From: Cricetomys ansorgei
Lineage: Eukaryota; Chordata; Mammalia; Rodentia; Nesomyidae
Direction: 5' to 3'
Length of the DNA stretch: 64,000 bases
Assembly: GCA_026225945.1 (NCBI GenBank)
Contig: JAMJFZ010003163.1
Coordinates: 20,458,501 to 20,522,500 of the forward strand
Below the pieces are notes generated by a model. It saw only the letters and a list, made by a program, of their open reading frames with translations, did not search any database and was not told the DNA's origin. Position numbers and translations under genes: made by a program. Position 1 is the stretch's first letter; each line of letters begins with the position of its first letter. Of the stretch, positions 55,261 to 64,000 are shown piece after piece.

Positions 55261-57609
55261 TTTAAAAAGGAAAAGAAAGGCCTAAAAGAGGCCATTGGCA
55301 ATTGTCACTGAGAACTGAGGACACCAGGACTTTCTCGCCTGGCTACTGCCTGGGTGGCTATCATCTAGATATCAGGGATGACTCCCACTTTCCCTTGGTT
55401 CTGGGAACTACAATTCCCTAAAATAAAGGACAGGGCAGGGGGGACGCGGAGAGCACCTGAGTGTCACAAAGCAAAAGCTTGTTTGTCAACCTTCAGCTGG
55501 TAAACAATACAAACAGAATTCCTCTCCCAGATCAACCACAAGAGGAAAACCAGCCCCCATACAATAGACCCTAAGTGTATCTTTATCTGACTAACAGAAA
55601 TTAATCATCTACCAGTCACGAATGAGATGCAGTGCCTCAAAGCCATCCCTTCACCAGCCGAGGGTTCTGTCTGGGTTCCGGTGGAAGGGCAGAATAGTTC
55701 AAGGTTTGTCGAGAAGGAAGCTTGGAGCCGAGATCACAACTGAGCTCTCCAGAGCAAGGGGGCTGCATAGGCACCCGCAACTGCAGCCCTAGGAGAGACT
55801 GGAAGAAAACAGGCTCTTTTAGTTTGCCAGACGACAGCAGGAGAAATAAGAGCGAACAGTTAAGATTCCCAGGACTTTCTCTCTAACCCTTTTCCAGAGC
55901 TTACAACTTTCTTTTATTGACCCCTCCCCCTTAAAAATGGTCCTTTGGACTAAGCAAAAGTGAACAGCATAAACTACGCTCCAGTCCGGGAATGGAGACA
56001 ATCTCTGGTACCCAGCTGTCCTCCCTACCCTATCCAATCACTTGTAGAGTGGGATCTAGAGGTGCCTCAATAGGTCTCAAATGTGGCATCTCACTCACCT
56101 TTTGGGGGCTCAACATTTATTAATTCACTCACCTCTCAAATTGTTCAGCTTATATGTAGGGTATGCTCACCATGAGCCACCAGACTCCTGCCAGATCAAA
56201 AACCCTGCTGTTGTTTAAGGATGACATAAGGAGACCTGATTTTAATATATGTTCCTAGATGGACAGACATTCTCTTCGGGCTCTCTTCCCTTTGTCCCGC
56301 TCTAGTTCTGTAAACTAAGAAACCACACACCTGTCTACCTAAAACAGCTGTGGCTAAGGAGGTCACTGGAAGCATCTTCTAAGGGCAGATTTGGGGACCT
56401 CTCGGGGGCATCTTCTCACAGACTGCTAAAGGAATGGGTCCACTGACGTGGCTGCCTTAAGGCGGGGGTCAGCCTGTCTGCTTGTCTTCCCGGTTCCAGC
56501 AGGTGGTTCAAAGCTCTCACAGTTGCATGTGATTTTAGGCCAGATGGGCTTCTGCTCAAATTTTGGGTCTGTACTAACCTGCTGTGAGAACTTGGGCTTC
56601 TCTAGATATTTAATCGTTCCTTGGATAAACTCAAATGATCACTCATAACGTTATGTATGAGACAACAAAGTCAGACTGCAAACAGGCCTCTGATGCCGGA
56701 TGTGGTTCATGCCACGTGACCATTCCCCATCTCCAGAGGCAGACTCATCGGTCCCTAGTGCCACATGTGCATTGCAGTCTGAGATGATTGGAACAGAATG
56801 GTTTCTTTCCCTGCCTGCCAACCCACTATTCGGACTAAACTCATTTCCACCAGGATTATAAATGCACCTCCAGTGCCCTCCTCCAAACCAAAGCAGGTCC
56901 AATCTTTCCTCCTGAATTGGAAGGATTTTTCCAAGCCAGAAAAAAAATCCCAGGGAAAACACAGGAGACAAGGATCTTATGACTGGAACCCTCAATTGCA
57001 CTTTGGGGGTGTCGTCTCTCTGAGGGGAAAAAAAGATGAAGTCGAAATTACAGCATTTCTTGTGATTCTGAGCCACCAAGGTTAGGTGTTTCCTGGGATT
57101 AAGGCTGTAGGTTGAGGTTTCAATCTGTACACACCATCCCTTGGTCCACAGGAAGCCCAAATCCTCCTCCTGCTGCTGCAATGAGAGCCAGGTGTACTTT
57201 GTGAACGTTGGAGTGTGTTTATTACAAGCTTTCAGGAGGCTGAGAGGAAGTATCACATGTACAGTGGGACACTGGCCCTTCCTACCTGGAATGCCATGCA
57301 CCAAGAATGTTTTGAAATAAATTAGAACCATAAATGTACAAAACTCTCAAATACCATATGCATGGAAGGTCTCCCCTAGTATGGATGAACAACTAGGCCA
57401 GAATGCTAAAGCACTTGGGTTCTGAAGCGTGGAGGTGAGGGGTGGAGCAAAATTAGATTGGAAGCCACTTGCGAGCTCAGGTGTTCATTCTGAAAGTGCT
57501 GACAATGGCCACTTTATGGGACGTGGGTTGGCGAAGCATCCGGCATGATGATTGATCGGCAAACAAGAAAAGCACGCTTATCAACCAACAACAGCAATAA
57601 CAGATGGAT
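55261..57609. other. Unique sequence with long chance frame
   Basis: No repeats recognised over 2.3 kb. It contains the 226-codon minus-strand frame at 56651-57331, for which I see no domain, signal peptide or codon pattern arguing for a gene. Confidence 0.4.
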
Positions 57610-57800
57610 AATAGAAGGACCCTGTCTGAGCATTTCCGGTGCTTTATCTTGCTTTATCCCACAGGTTCCCCATCTGAGATTGGCAATATTATTGTTCCCA
57701 TTTTTCAGATCAGGCAACCGGGGCCTAGAAATAACAAATGATTTCCTCAGATTCAAACCAGGTGAATTGAATCCCTGAAACAAATCGAATCCCCGAAGCT
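57610..57800 (-). mobile_element. MIR SINE, antisense
   Basis: 'ggcaatattattgttcccatttttcagatcaggcaaccggggcctag...atgatttcctcagattcaaaccagg' is the antisense MIR core and tRNA-related part. Confidence 0.8.
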
Positions 57801-58843
57801 CCGGAAACAAGATGCTACTGTGAGAGAGGCCATTTCTCATTGTGGTTATTAGAGCTGAGATGGGGATGCCACACCACCAGGCTCCAAGTAGTGGGCTCTG
57901 CACACGCTCCCCTCGTGATGTCAATGAAGAGCCAAGTCACAAACTCTGCTTGAACAATCCTGCCATCAGGAACCTTGCTACTTGAGCAAGCAGGTAATGA
58001 AACTTCAACCCTTACGTTCCTGAGTTACTTTAGAGGTTTTGAGCACTCAGAAAAGTCAAGGAATGCAGAACCAGGGGACAGTCACAAATTGGAAGAAACT
58101 AAGGAAAAAATAGCAACAGGATGCATTGTGGGAAAGAACACTGCGGGAGAGACTGGAGAGAGTCCAGCCAGGCCTTGGAAGCATCGTGCCCGTTAGTGTC
58201 ATCCTGGCCTTTATCATTGCACTAAATTTATTAGTGCTGCAGACACTTCAGGGAGCCACTGAGTGGAATACAGAAGCTGCCTTTGCAACTATCTGAAGTA
58301 GGAAGTGAGTTTAAACGATAAAGTTAAAGTCTAGGAAACAACAGGAATTTGGATGCAGCTGAGAAAGGGGAGGAGGCTTTTTCTAAAAGGAGACACCTGA
58401 CAGAGAATGTCTGGGTTCGCTCAGTGTAAAAGGAAAGAGTAGACATCAACGATCCTCCAAGAGGCCTCTCTGCACCAACGTGTAGTTGTCCCCAGACCTC
58501 AGAAGTGCCTTGCTCATGCTCAGCTCCCTCTGTCTACTCCAGGCTGGGCCTCAGCTTCCCCATGACATGACCTTTATACCTCAAGCCGCAGCAAATCTGA
58601 GTAGCATTAAGAACCCAGGGTTGGTGGCAAGCCTCTCTTCAATAGAGGAAGTATTGAGCTGCATTTTGGAGCTAACACAACCCTCCAAGAACTAACAGTG
58701 GGCCACCAGAAGGGCGGGACCCAATCCCTAGGTCAATATGATATTTATGTTCCATAAAAAACTATTAGTGAATACATGAGTGGGTGAGTAGGTAGCCATC
58801 AACCAGTCCTTTGTATCTAATAAATTCGATGTTTAATTGAATT
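57801..58843. other. Unique sequence
   Basis: Nothing recognised. Confidence 0.4.
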
Positions 58844-59190
58844 TGCTGTGGCAGTTTGAATGAAAATGACCCCCATAGGCCCTACTAGTGACACTAGTAG
58901 GAATTGTGGACTTTTTTGGAGGTAGTGTGTCACTGAGGGTGGGCTTTGAGGTTTCAGATGCTCAAGCCAGGCCCAGTGTCACTCTCTCTTCCTGCTGCCT
59001 GCTGATCCAAATGTAGAATTTTCAGCTCCTTCTCTAGCACCATGTCTGCCTATGTGCTGGATGCTTTCTGCCATAATAATACTGGACTAAACCTCTGAAC
59101 CTGTAAGCCTGCTCCAATTTAATGTTTTCCTTTAAGAGCTGCCATGGTCAAGTTGTCTATTCACAGCAATAGAAAACCTATCAAGCTTCA
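58844..59190 (+). mobile_element. ORR1-type MaLR LTR
   Basis: TGCTGTGGCAGTTTGAATGAAAATGACCCCC start, 'gtgtcactgagggtgggctttgaggtttcagatgctcaagccaggcccagtgtcactctc' middle, 'ggactaaacctctgaacc' and 'cacagcaatagaaaacc' end. The flanks GAATT and TAATT are a near-perfect 5-bp duplication. Classic solo ORR1. Confidence 0.95.
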
Positions 59191-59204
59191 TAATTATATA
59201 TGCA

Positions 59205-59224
59205 TATGTGTGTGTGTGTGTGTA
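59205..59224. repeat. (TG)n microsatellite
   Basis: About 9-10 TG units. Confidence 0.9.
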
Positions 59225-59392
59225 TAAAATATTTTATATGAAAATTTACTATGAAATTGACATTAGTGTGGAGTTGTAGGGCTTAAATATTTTTTGCAAC
59301 TTATACCTGATATGATGTTCTTACAAAAGTAGAATATTGGCATAGACTCTTGAGATCCTCTGTAAAGAAAATGTGGGAGTAAGCTTATTTAA

Positions 59393-59426
59393 GTTCATTC
59401 TTAAACTTTGTTCATTCTTAAACTTT
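59393..59426. repeat. 17-bp exact direct repeat
   Basis: GTTCATTCTTAAACTTT occurs twice in tandem. Confidence 0.97.
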
Positions 59427-59447
59427 CTCCTTTTAAAACTCAGATCA

Positions 59448-59665
59448 GGGGGCTGGAGAGATGGACCAGTGATTGAGAGCAATTGCTGCTCTTGCAAAGG
59501 ACTCGGTACCCAGTACCCACATGGTGATTCTTAATCAACTGTAACTCTGGTTCCAGGATTTCCAGTGCCCTCCTCTGGTCTTTGGAAGTACCAGGCACAC
59601 ATGTAGTGCATATACATACATGGAACCAAAGTACTCATTCACATAAAATAAATAAATCTCTAAAC
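59448..59665 (+). mobile_element. B3 SINE
   Basis: GGGGCTGGAGAGATGGACCAGTGATTGAGAGCAATTGCTGCTCTTGC head, 'gtaactctggttccagg' body, 'ccaggcacacatgtagtgcatatacatacatgg', and an AAAATAAATAAATCTCT tail. Full length. Confidence 0.95.
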
Positions 59666-59733
59666 AACAAACTAATCTGTTCCCATTTCCCTTCTAAGTC
59701 TTCATTTTCCAAGTCACATGTTTGTTTACTGTT

Positions 59734-59812
59734 CTCTCTCTCTTTCTCTCTTTCCCTCTACTCCCTCCCTCTCCCTCTCCTTCTCCCCCCACCTCACCAC
59801 CCCTCCTCTCTG
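59734..59812 (-). repeat. CT-rich polypyrimidine tract
   Basis: Imperfect (CT)n/(CCCT)n over about 80 bp. Purine-rich on the minus strand. Confidence 0.92.
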
Positions 59813-60419
59813 CTGCATGCAAATTTCATAAAGCCAGTAACTAGCCACCTGTCCATTGTCATTCAGGTACTCGTAAGGTTGATGACATCCTGCAGATGGG
59901 TTCTCAATGAACATTGACCAAATACTTACTTTTTTTCCAAAACAAAGTTCTGCACCTGTCAAAAGGTGCTGCCGTCGAGCTGATCTGTGTCTCCAAGAGT
60001 CCAGTGAGATACTTACGAATTGAGGCATGGAGCTAGTGGTGAAGGAATCGCAGAACCCCACTTCAGTACAGAGGTTCTATCCTCCTGCTGTGGCTGCACC
60101 TTTCCTCAAAGCATAGAAAGTCCCCAAAGCTGAGACCCACACTTCCAGCCCCTCCCCACCCTCAGCAGGCCCCTGATTGGGGCGGGGGGGCATCAATCAC
60201 AGCCAGATATTGTCCTCCCCCAGTGTGTGTGTGAACAAGCTGAGCTAGTTTGCTTTTCCTTGCCACATACAAGAGTTTCTTGCCTTCTTTAATAAGCTCT
60301 CCCATGTCTGGGTGCTTTCTGAAAGTATATCATAACAATGCCAGAACACTGTGCGGATTTTATCGTCTCTTCTCTCTGGCTAGGGGGCTCTTTTATTCTT
60401 CACTCTGCCTCATTGTCTG
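59813..60419. other. Unique sequence
   Basis: Nothing recognised apart from a G-rich run at 60180-60190. Confidence 0.4.
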
Positions 60420-60660
60420 TTCCTGAGCTCAATAGAAATTATTAAGGCAATCTTTCCTCTGCAGATGAATTGGTGTGGAAGCAATGACTTTAATAGACAG
60501 GGATCTTTTCTTATTTTTCAAGTCAACTGATAGAGTGGTCATTTCCTTAACAGGTTCCAATTCAGTCCTTCCTGAATAGAGGAGGGTCGGGACGCTATTT
60601 AAGATGTCTTGTATCAGGAGAAAGTGCAGCAGCACCCTTGATATGAAAAGGGCTGTGGAT
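60420..60660. promoter_or_regulatory. Candidate conserved noncoding block
   Basis: Repeat-free with AATTATTAAGG and a mix of AT and GC cores. Enhancer-like by texture only. Confidence 0.25.
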
Positions 60661-60979
60661 TAAAGAGGCACTGCCATCCCTGGGAAATCCTACTTGCTTC
60701 CCTTGAACACACATCACTAGGGGCAACACCAAAAGCTGGGTCCCCATTACTCAACCCAATATGAGATTTTAAATCAATGCAGACTCTAAACTTTGCATCT
60801 CTCTAAAGCTGCGTGACTCTTTATGTGTCATTGCGTGACTTTTGTTCTATTTCCTATGGGGAGATCAGTCATTGGCTCCTATGCATCACTGGGAAAACAA
60901 ATTTGGACAGGTAAAATGGCTTGCTCAAATTTGAAGGAAAGGGCCCAGAATGGATCAGATTCCTGGGTGTCCTGAGAAC
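60661..60979. other. Unique sequence
   Basis: Nothing recognised. Confidence 0.4.
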
Positions 60980-61175
60980 ACCAGCTCTGGGGTAAGACTG
61001 ATTAGAACTGTGTTCTTGGTCCTCTGTGAGCTGTGTGATCTAGGAGCAGTTATCATTGGTACTTAACAGTTTCCCATCAGGCAACTGGGAGGGGTAATAA
61101 TACCTAGCTCATATACAATAGCACTTGCGAGGACTCAATAGAGTATGTGAAAGACAGTATTTGAAGCTGAGGAGA
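60980..61175 (+). mobile_element. MIR SINE
   Basis: 'agctctggggtaagactgattagaactgtgttcttggtcctctgtgagctgtgtgatctaggagcagttatc', then 'cccatcaggcaactgggaggggtaataatacctagctcatatacaatagcacttgcgaggactcaatagag'. This is the complete MIR order in sense. Confidence 0.9.
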
Positions 61176-61353
61176 GTCTCCCTTTCCTTGCTGTCATGTC
61201 AGTACAAACCAGGGGTCACCAGCCCTGCGTGGACGCAGACATAGACTTAACCATCTTTAGGAGTCCTCATGACATGATCATCTGGTGGTCCTCTACTGCT
61301 CCCTAAGAGCGGTTTTGTTCTATTGCTATGCGTAATGAAATGAGACTAGAACC

Positions 61354-61478
61354 AGCCAGGCATGGTGGTACACACCTACAGTCTCAGCACTGCAGTTGAG
61401 GCAGAAGGATCTGGAGTCCTGGGCCAGTCTGAACTACATAGTGAGACCATCACGATACAAACAAAACAAAAGAAAAAG
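61354..61478 (+). mobile_element. Old monomeric B1 (B1F-like)
   Basis: GCCAGGCATGGTGGTACACACCTACAGTCTCAGCAC start, 'gggccagtctgaactacatagtgagacca' and an A-rich tail. Confidence 0.9.
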
Positions 61479-61557
61479 AGAAGTTTCTCTCCATGTTGGC
61501 TTTTCCATCTTGGCTGTGGGAATCTTATAGGGGTGCAACTCCCATTTATGAATACAT

Positions 61558-61755
61558 CTTATTTATTCTGCGTGTGTGCACGCCTGTGTATGCGGATGGG
61601 TGTAAATGTGTGCACCTCGGCATGTGTGCCTGGGGGTCAGAAAAACACATTTTGGAGTCAGTGCTTCTTCTACCATGTGGGTTCCAGGGATCAAAATCAG
61701 GTCCTCTGCCTCGGCAGTAAGCATCTTCACCCACTGACCCATCTCACCCACCCAA
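61558..61755 (-). mobile_element. B2/B3-type SINE, antisense
   Basis: TG-rich start 'gcgtgtgtgcacgcctgtgtatgcggatggg', 'accatgtgggttccagggatcaaaatcaggtcctctgcctcggcagtaagcatcttcacccactgacccatctcaccc' is the antisense tRNA-head pattern of this SINE family. Confidence 0.85.
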
Positions 61756-62734
61756 GACTGCCTCCATTTAATAATGCTCACGTGCTGAAGAACTTAACTC
61801 TCTAAACATCCAAAGAGAATTCTTTCCAGAGAACTCCTTCCTCGGGAAAGCAAAAGCAGTTTGACTCTCTTAGGGAAGAAACAACACAAAAACAGAGAAA
61901 AGTATGCATTTAACATCCAAATCCAAGTATGCTTTGTATTCTTAGGGTGCTCAAGTGGCAGGCAGCTACGCCCCGCCACTGTGGTGTACACTCTGAGTTC
62001 ATGTGACAGGCTCACAGAGCTGTAACACAGCACCGTATTTCTCCAGAGTTACATCCCAAACTCCCTGCTGCTTGCGCTTCTCTGGTGAACAATTCACAAT
62101 AGCTCCAAGGGGATTTTTGAACAGTCATGGTTTGCAGCAGTTTCTCAACACCGGTCCTTCAGGAGAGAGGCAATACTGCTGTATTCCATGTTTCTGAAAT
62201 ACTTTTGTTCTGAGAAGCTTCAAATCCATCACTCAAGTTAAAACCCAAACAGTGTAGGGATGGGTGAAGGCTAGCCATATTCTTTCCCAGGTGGGGTAGC
62301 TAAGGGACCCACAGTGGTGCAGTGAGTTAGAGAAGCCAGAGAGATGGCTGGGTAAAAGTACACCAGGGGAAGCCAGGAATCCCACACTAACGGATGATGA
62401 GACGTACTGGCTGCTTATTTTCTAATGTAAATTCTAAAAAGGAGCCAGGGAAGCGGGCGTAGGGGGTTGAGAGAGCAAATTAGATATAATCAGAGTCAGA
62501 CTCAAGGTAAACTGTTCACGGTTAATAGGGTCAGCCACCCAAGCAGCAGCAAGACCTGGAATTTTCCACCCTTGCTCCACACAGCATTCACCAGAGCCCA
62601 CGTGTATGTTCACCCACAGGTCGAGCAGCCAATGGTACCCAAGAAGAAACAGAAGTAACTTAGCCGCTTCCACCCACAAAGTGTGGTATTTCAGCTGAAG
62701 TACTCCGGGTGTGTGGGATGTCTACTCCAAAGAC
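61756..62734. other. Unique sequence
   Basis: Nothing recognised. Confidence 0.4.
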
Positions 62735-62835
62735 ATGGTGAGAATAGCAGTATTAACAATAATACCCCTCCCCACACCAGCATGGAGCTGCGCATACAGG
62801 GCTTTAGGCATATGGCACGACTCAGTAAACATTCT
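62735..62835 (+). mobile_element. MIR 3' part (tentative)
   Basis: 'agtattaacaataatacccctccccacaccagcatggagctgcgcatacagggctttaggcatatggcacgactcagtaaac' resembles the MIR 3' half in sense. Confidence 0.6.
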
Positions 62836-62841
62836 CACCAC

Positions 62842-62859
62842 TATTTATTTAAATAAATA
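62842..62859. repeat. 18-bp perfect palindrome
   Basis: TATTTATTTAAATAAATA is exactly self-complementary. Confidence 0.97.
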
Positions 62860-62884
62860 ACTTCTCTCTCCCCTTCCTCCCTCT

Positions 62885-62998
62885 CTCTGAGGTTGATAGG
62901 AATCTGACTACACAGACCAAGCTGACTTCCAACTCCTGATCCTCCTGCCTCAGCTTCCTAGGTCCTGGGATCATGGCTGTGCAGTGCCAGGCTTGGCT
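62885..62998 (-). mobile_element. Old monomeric B1, antisense
   Basis: 'tgactacacagaccaagctgacttccaactcctgatcctcctgcctcagcttcctaggtcctgggatcatggctgtgcagtgccaggcttggc' is an antisense 7SL-type monomer. Confidence 0.85.
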
Positions 62999-63528
62999 AG
63001 TTATTCTCATTTTAGAACTAAGAAAATCTAGACTCTAAGTGGTCAAGATATCCGCTCGAAGGACACCAGCCTGGGTTTGATGCTGCTAAACTCTATCTTG
63101 TCATGCACTGAATCAACATCCATCTAAAATGCATTCAAAAAACATCTTAACTTGATTTTCACCTGTTCTGCCTGTGCCTCATAGGCTGCGCATAACTTTG
63201 AGATGTAAGAATCCCTGTGTCAAGATAGGGAGGGTAAAATCAGAGGCAGCCCAGACCGCTGCCAAAGGCATAAACAGAAAAGCAAACATGCAGATAGATC
63301 CGGCCTCTCTCTAGTTTCCAGTTATTGTCACCTCCCCTGCCCCCCAACGTGCCATTACAGCTGCCTGGGAAGTCAGGAAAGAAGTTAGCATGTGAAAACA
63401 CCATGCCCTAGTTTTCTTCAACCCTGGGCTGGAAAAAAAGACAGGGAGGGAAGAGGGACAAAAAGAGTCAGATGGTCTCCCAGATCCTTGTTCTCTGCCC
63501 AGGCCCAGCATCTAATAATGAGCATCCG
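62999..63528. other. Unique sequence
   Basis: Nothing recognised. Confidence 0.4.
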
Positions 63529-63938
63529 TGTCATGGTTGGAATATGGAGTGTTCTTTGTGGGCTCCTGTGTTAAACATTTGAGCAACATATGTTAAATAC
63601 CCCCATCTGCCGGAACTATTTTAGAAGGTGCTGGAAACTTCAGAAGGTGGAGCCTATCTGAAGGAAGTAGGTCACTTGGAGGATGTCTTTGGGGGCCATG
63701 CCTGCCTAGCCTCTTCCTTTCTTCCCCCTTTCTGTTTCTTGATGTCATGGGGTGGGGGGGGTCTCTACCATAGCCCCCCTGCCCCCACCCCCCACGATGT
63801 TTCTGCTCTGCCTCAGGCTCAAACCCCTGAATCCAGCTACGCTTGGACTGAAGCCTTTGGAATGGAGAGCCGGAACTAAGCTTTTCTTCTTTCAGTCACT
63901 TCAGGTATTTGTCACAGACATGAAGGAGCTGAAGTACA
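63529..63938 (+). mobile_element. MaLR LTR (MT/ORR1 class), solo
   Basis: TGTCATGGTTGGAATATGGAG start, 'acttcagaaggtggagcctatctgaaggaagtaggtcacttgg' middle, a poly-C/G interruption (63752-63792), 'ggactgaagcctttgg' and 'aggtatttgtcacagacatgaagg', ending CA. The flanks ATCCG and ATCCT are a 5-bp duplication with one mismatch. Nearly full-length solo LTR. Confidence 0.92.
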
Positions 63939-64000
63939 ATCCTGTCGTCACAAAGCTCACACCTGGACAGCCACAAGACAGCACCGTTTACATTCTCCCA

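Noticed and set aside
1..64000. CRISPR array, bacterial operon, tRNA/rRNA gene or phage
   Set aside because: There are no regularly spaced identical repeats and no ribosome-binding-site/ORF layout. tRNA-like strings are all SINE heads, and the repeat content is mammalian.

Overview
This window looks like nuclear DNA from a muroid rodent (mouse, rat, hamster, vole or deer-mouse relatives). The evidence is the repeat set: B1 (7SL-derived), B2/B3-type, B4-type and ID-like SINEs, a URR1-type hAT element, rodent Lx-like LINE-1 3' ends in antisense, and MT/ORR1-type MaLR LTRs. These lie over older mammalian MIR, L2, L1M, MLT1 and MER2/Tigger-like remains. I name families from remembered consensus patterns, not from a library search, so subfamily names are tentative.

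I find no protein-coding exon, rRNA or tRNA gene that I can defend. Open reading frames are short and lack family motifs. The longest, 226 codons on the minus strand at 56651-57331, has no recognisable domain. The window is therefore intergenic or deep intronic DNA. The only gene-like remnant is a tentative minus-strand pseudogene-like stretch (45115-45936), partly duplicated at 46114-46252.

Layout. 0-13 kb: a solo LTR, one B1, an ID-like SINE, three antisense L1 pieces, a B3, a B4 and a CpG-retaining patch. 13.7-17 kb: an old L1 ORF2 split by a B3, microsatellites and two MaLR LTRs. 18-25.5 kb: B1s, a MER2-like element and a pile-up of MaLR LTRs. 26-30.3 kb: AT-rich candidate conserved blocks around a nested B1-in-SINE insertion. 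30.7-33.5 kb: an LTR, antisense L1M, a long MaLR LTR and a URR1. 33.9-39 kb and 43-45 kb: mostly non-repetitive candidate regulatory sequence. 39.5-42.5 kb: more LTRs, including an ERVK-like solo LTR nested in a MaLR LTR, and an L1 3' end. 45-64 kb: largely unique sequence with candidate conserved blocks, MIR/L2 relics, B1F-type SINEs, two B3s and two more MaLR LTRs.

The most interesting part is probably the unique sequence. About a dozen repeat-free blocks with homeodomain, POU or TEAD-like motifs, and sometimes retained CpGs, are spaced along the window. That is the pattern expected of a gene desert or giant intron carrying developmental enhancers. This is inference: conservation cannot be seen in a single sequence and needs a cross-species alignment.
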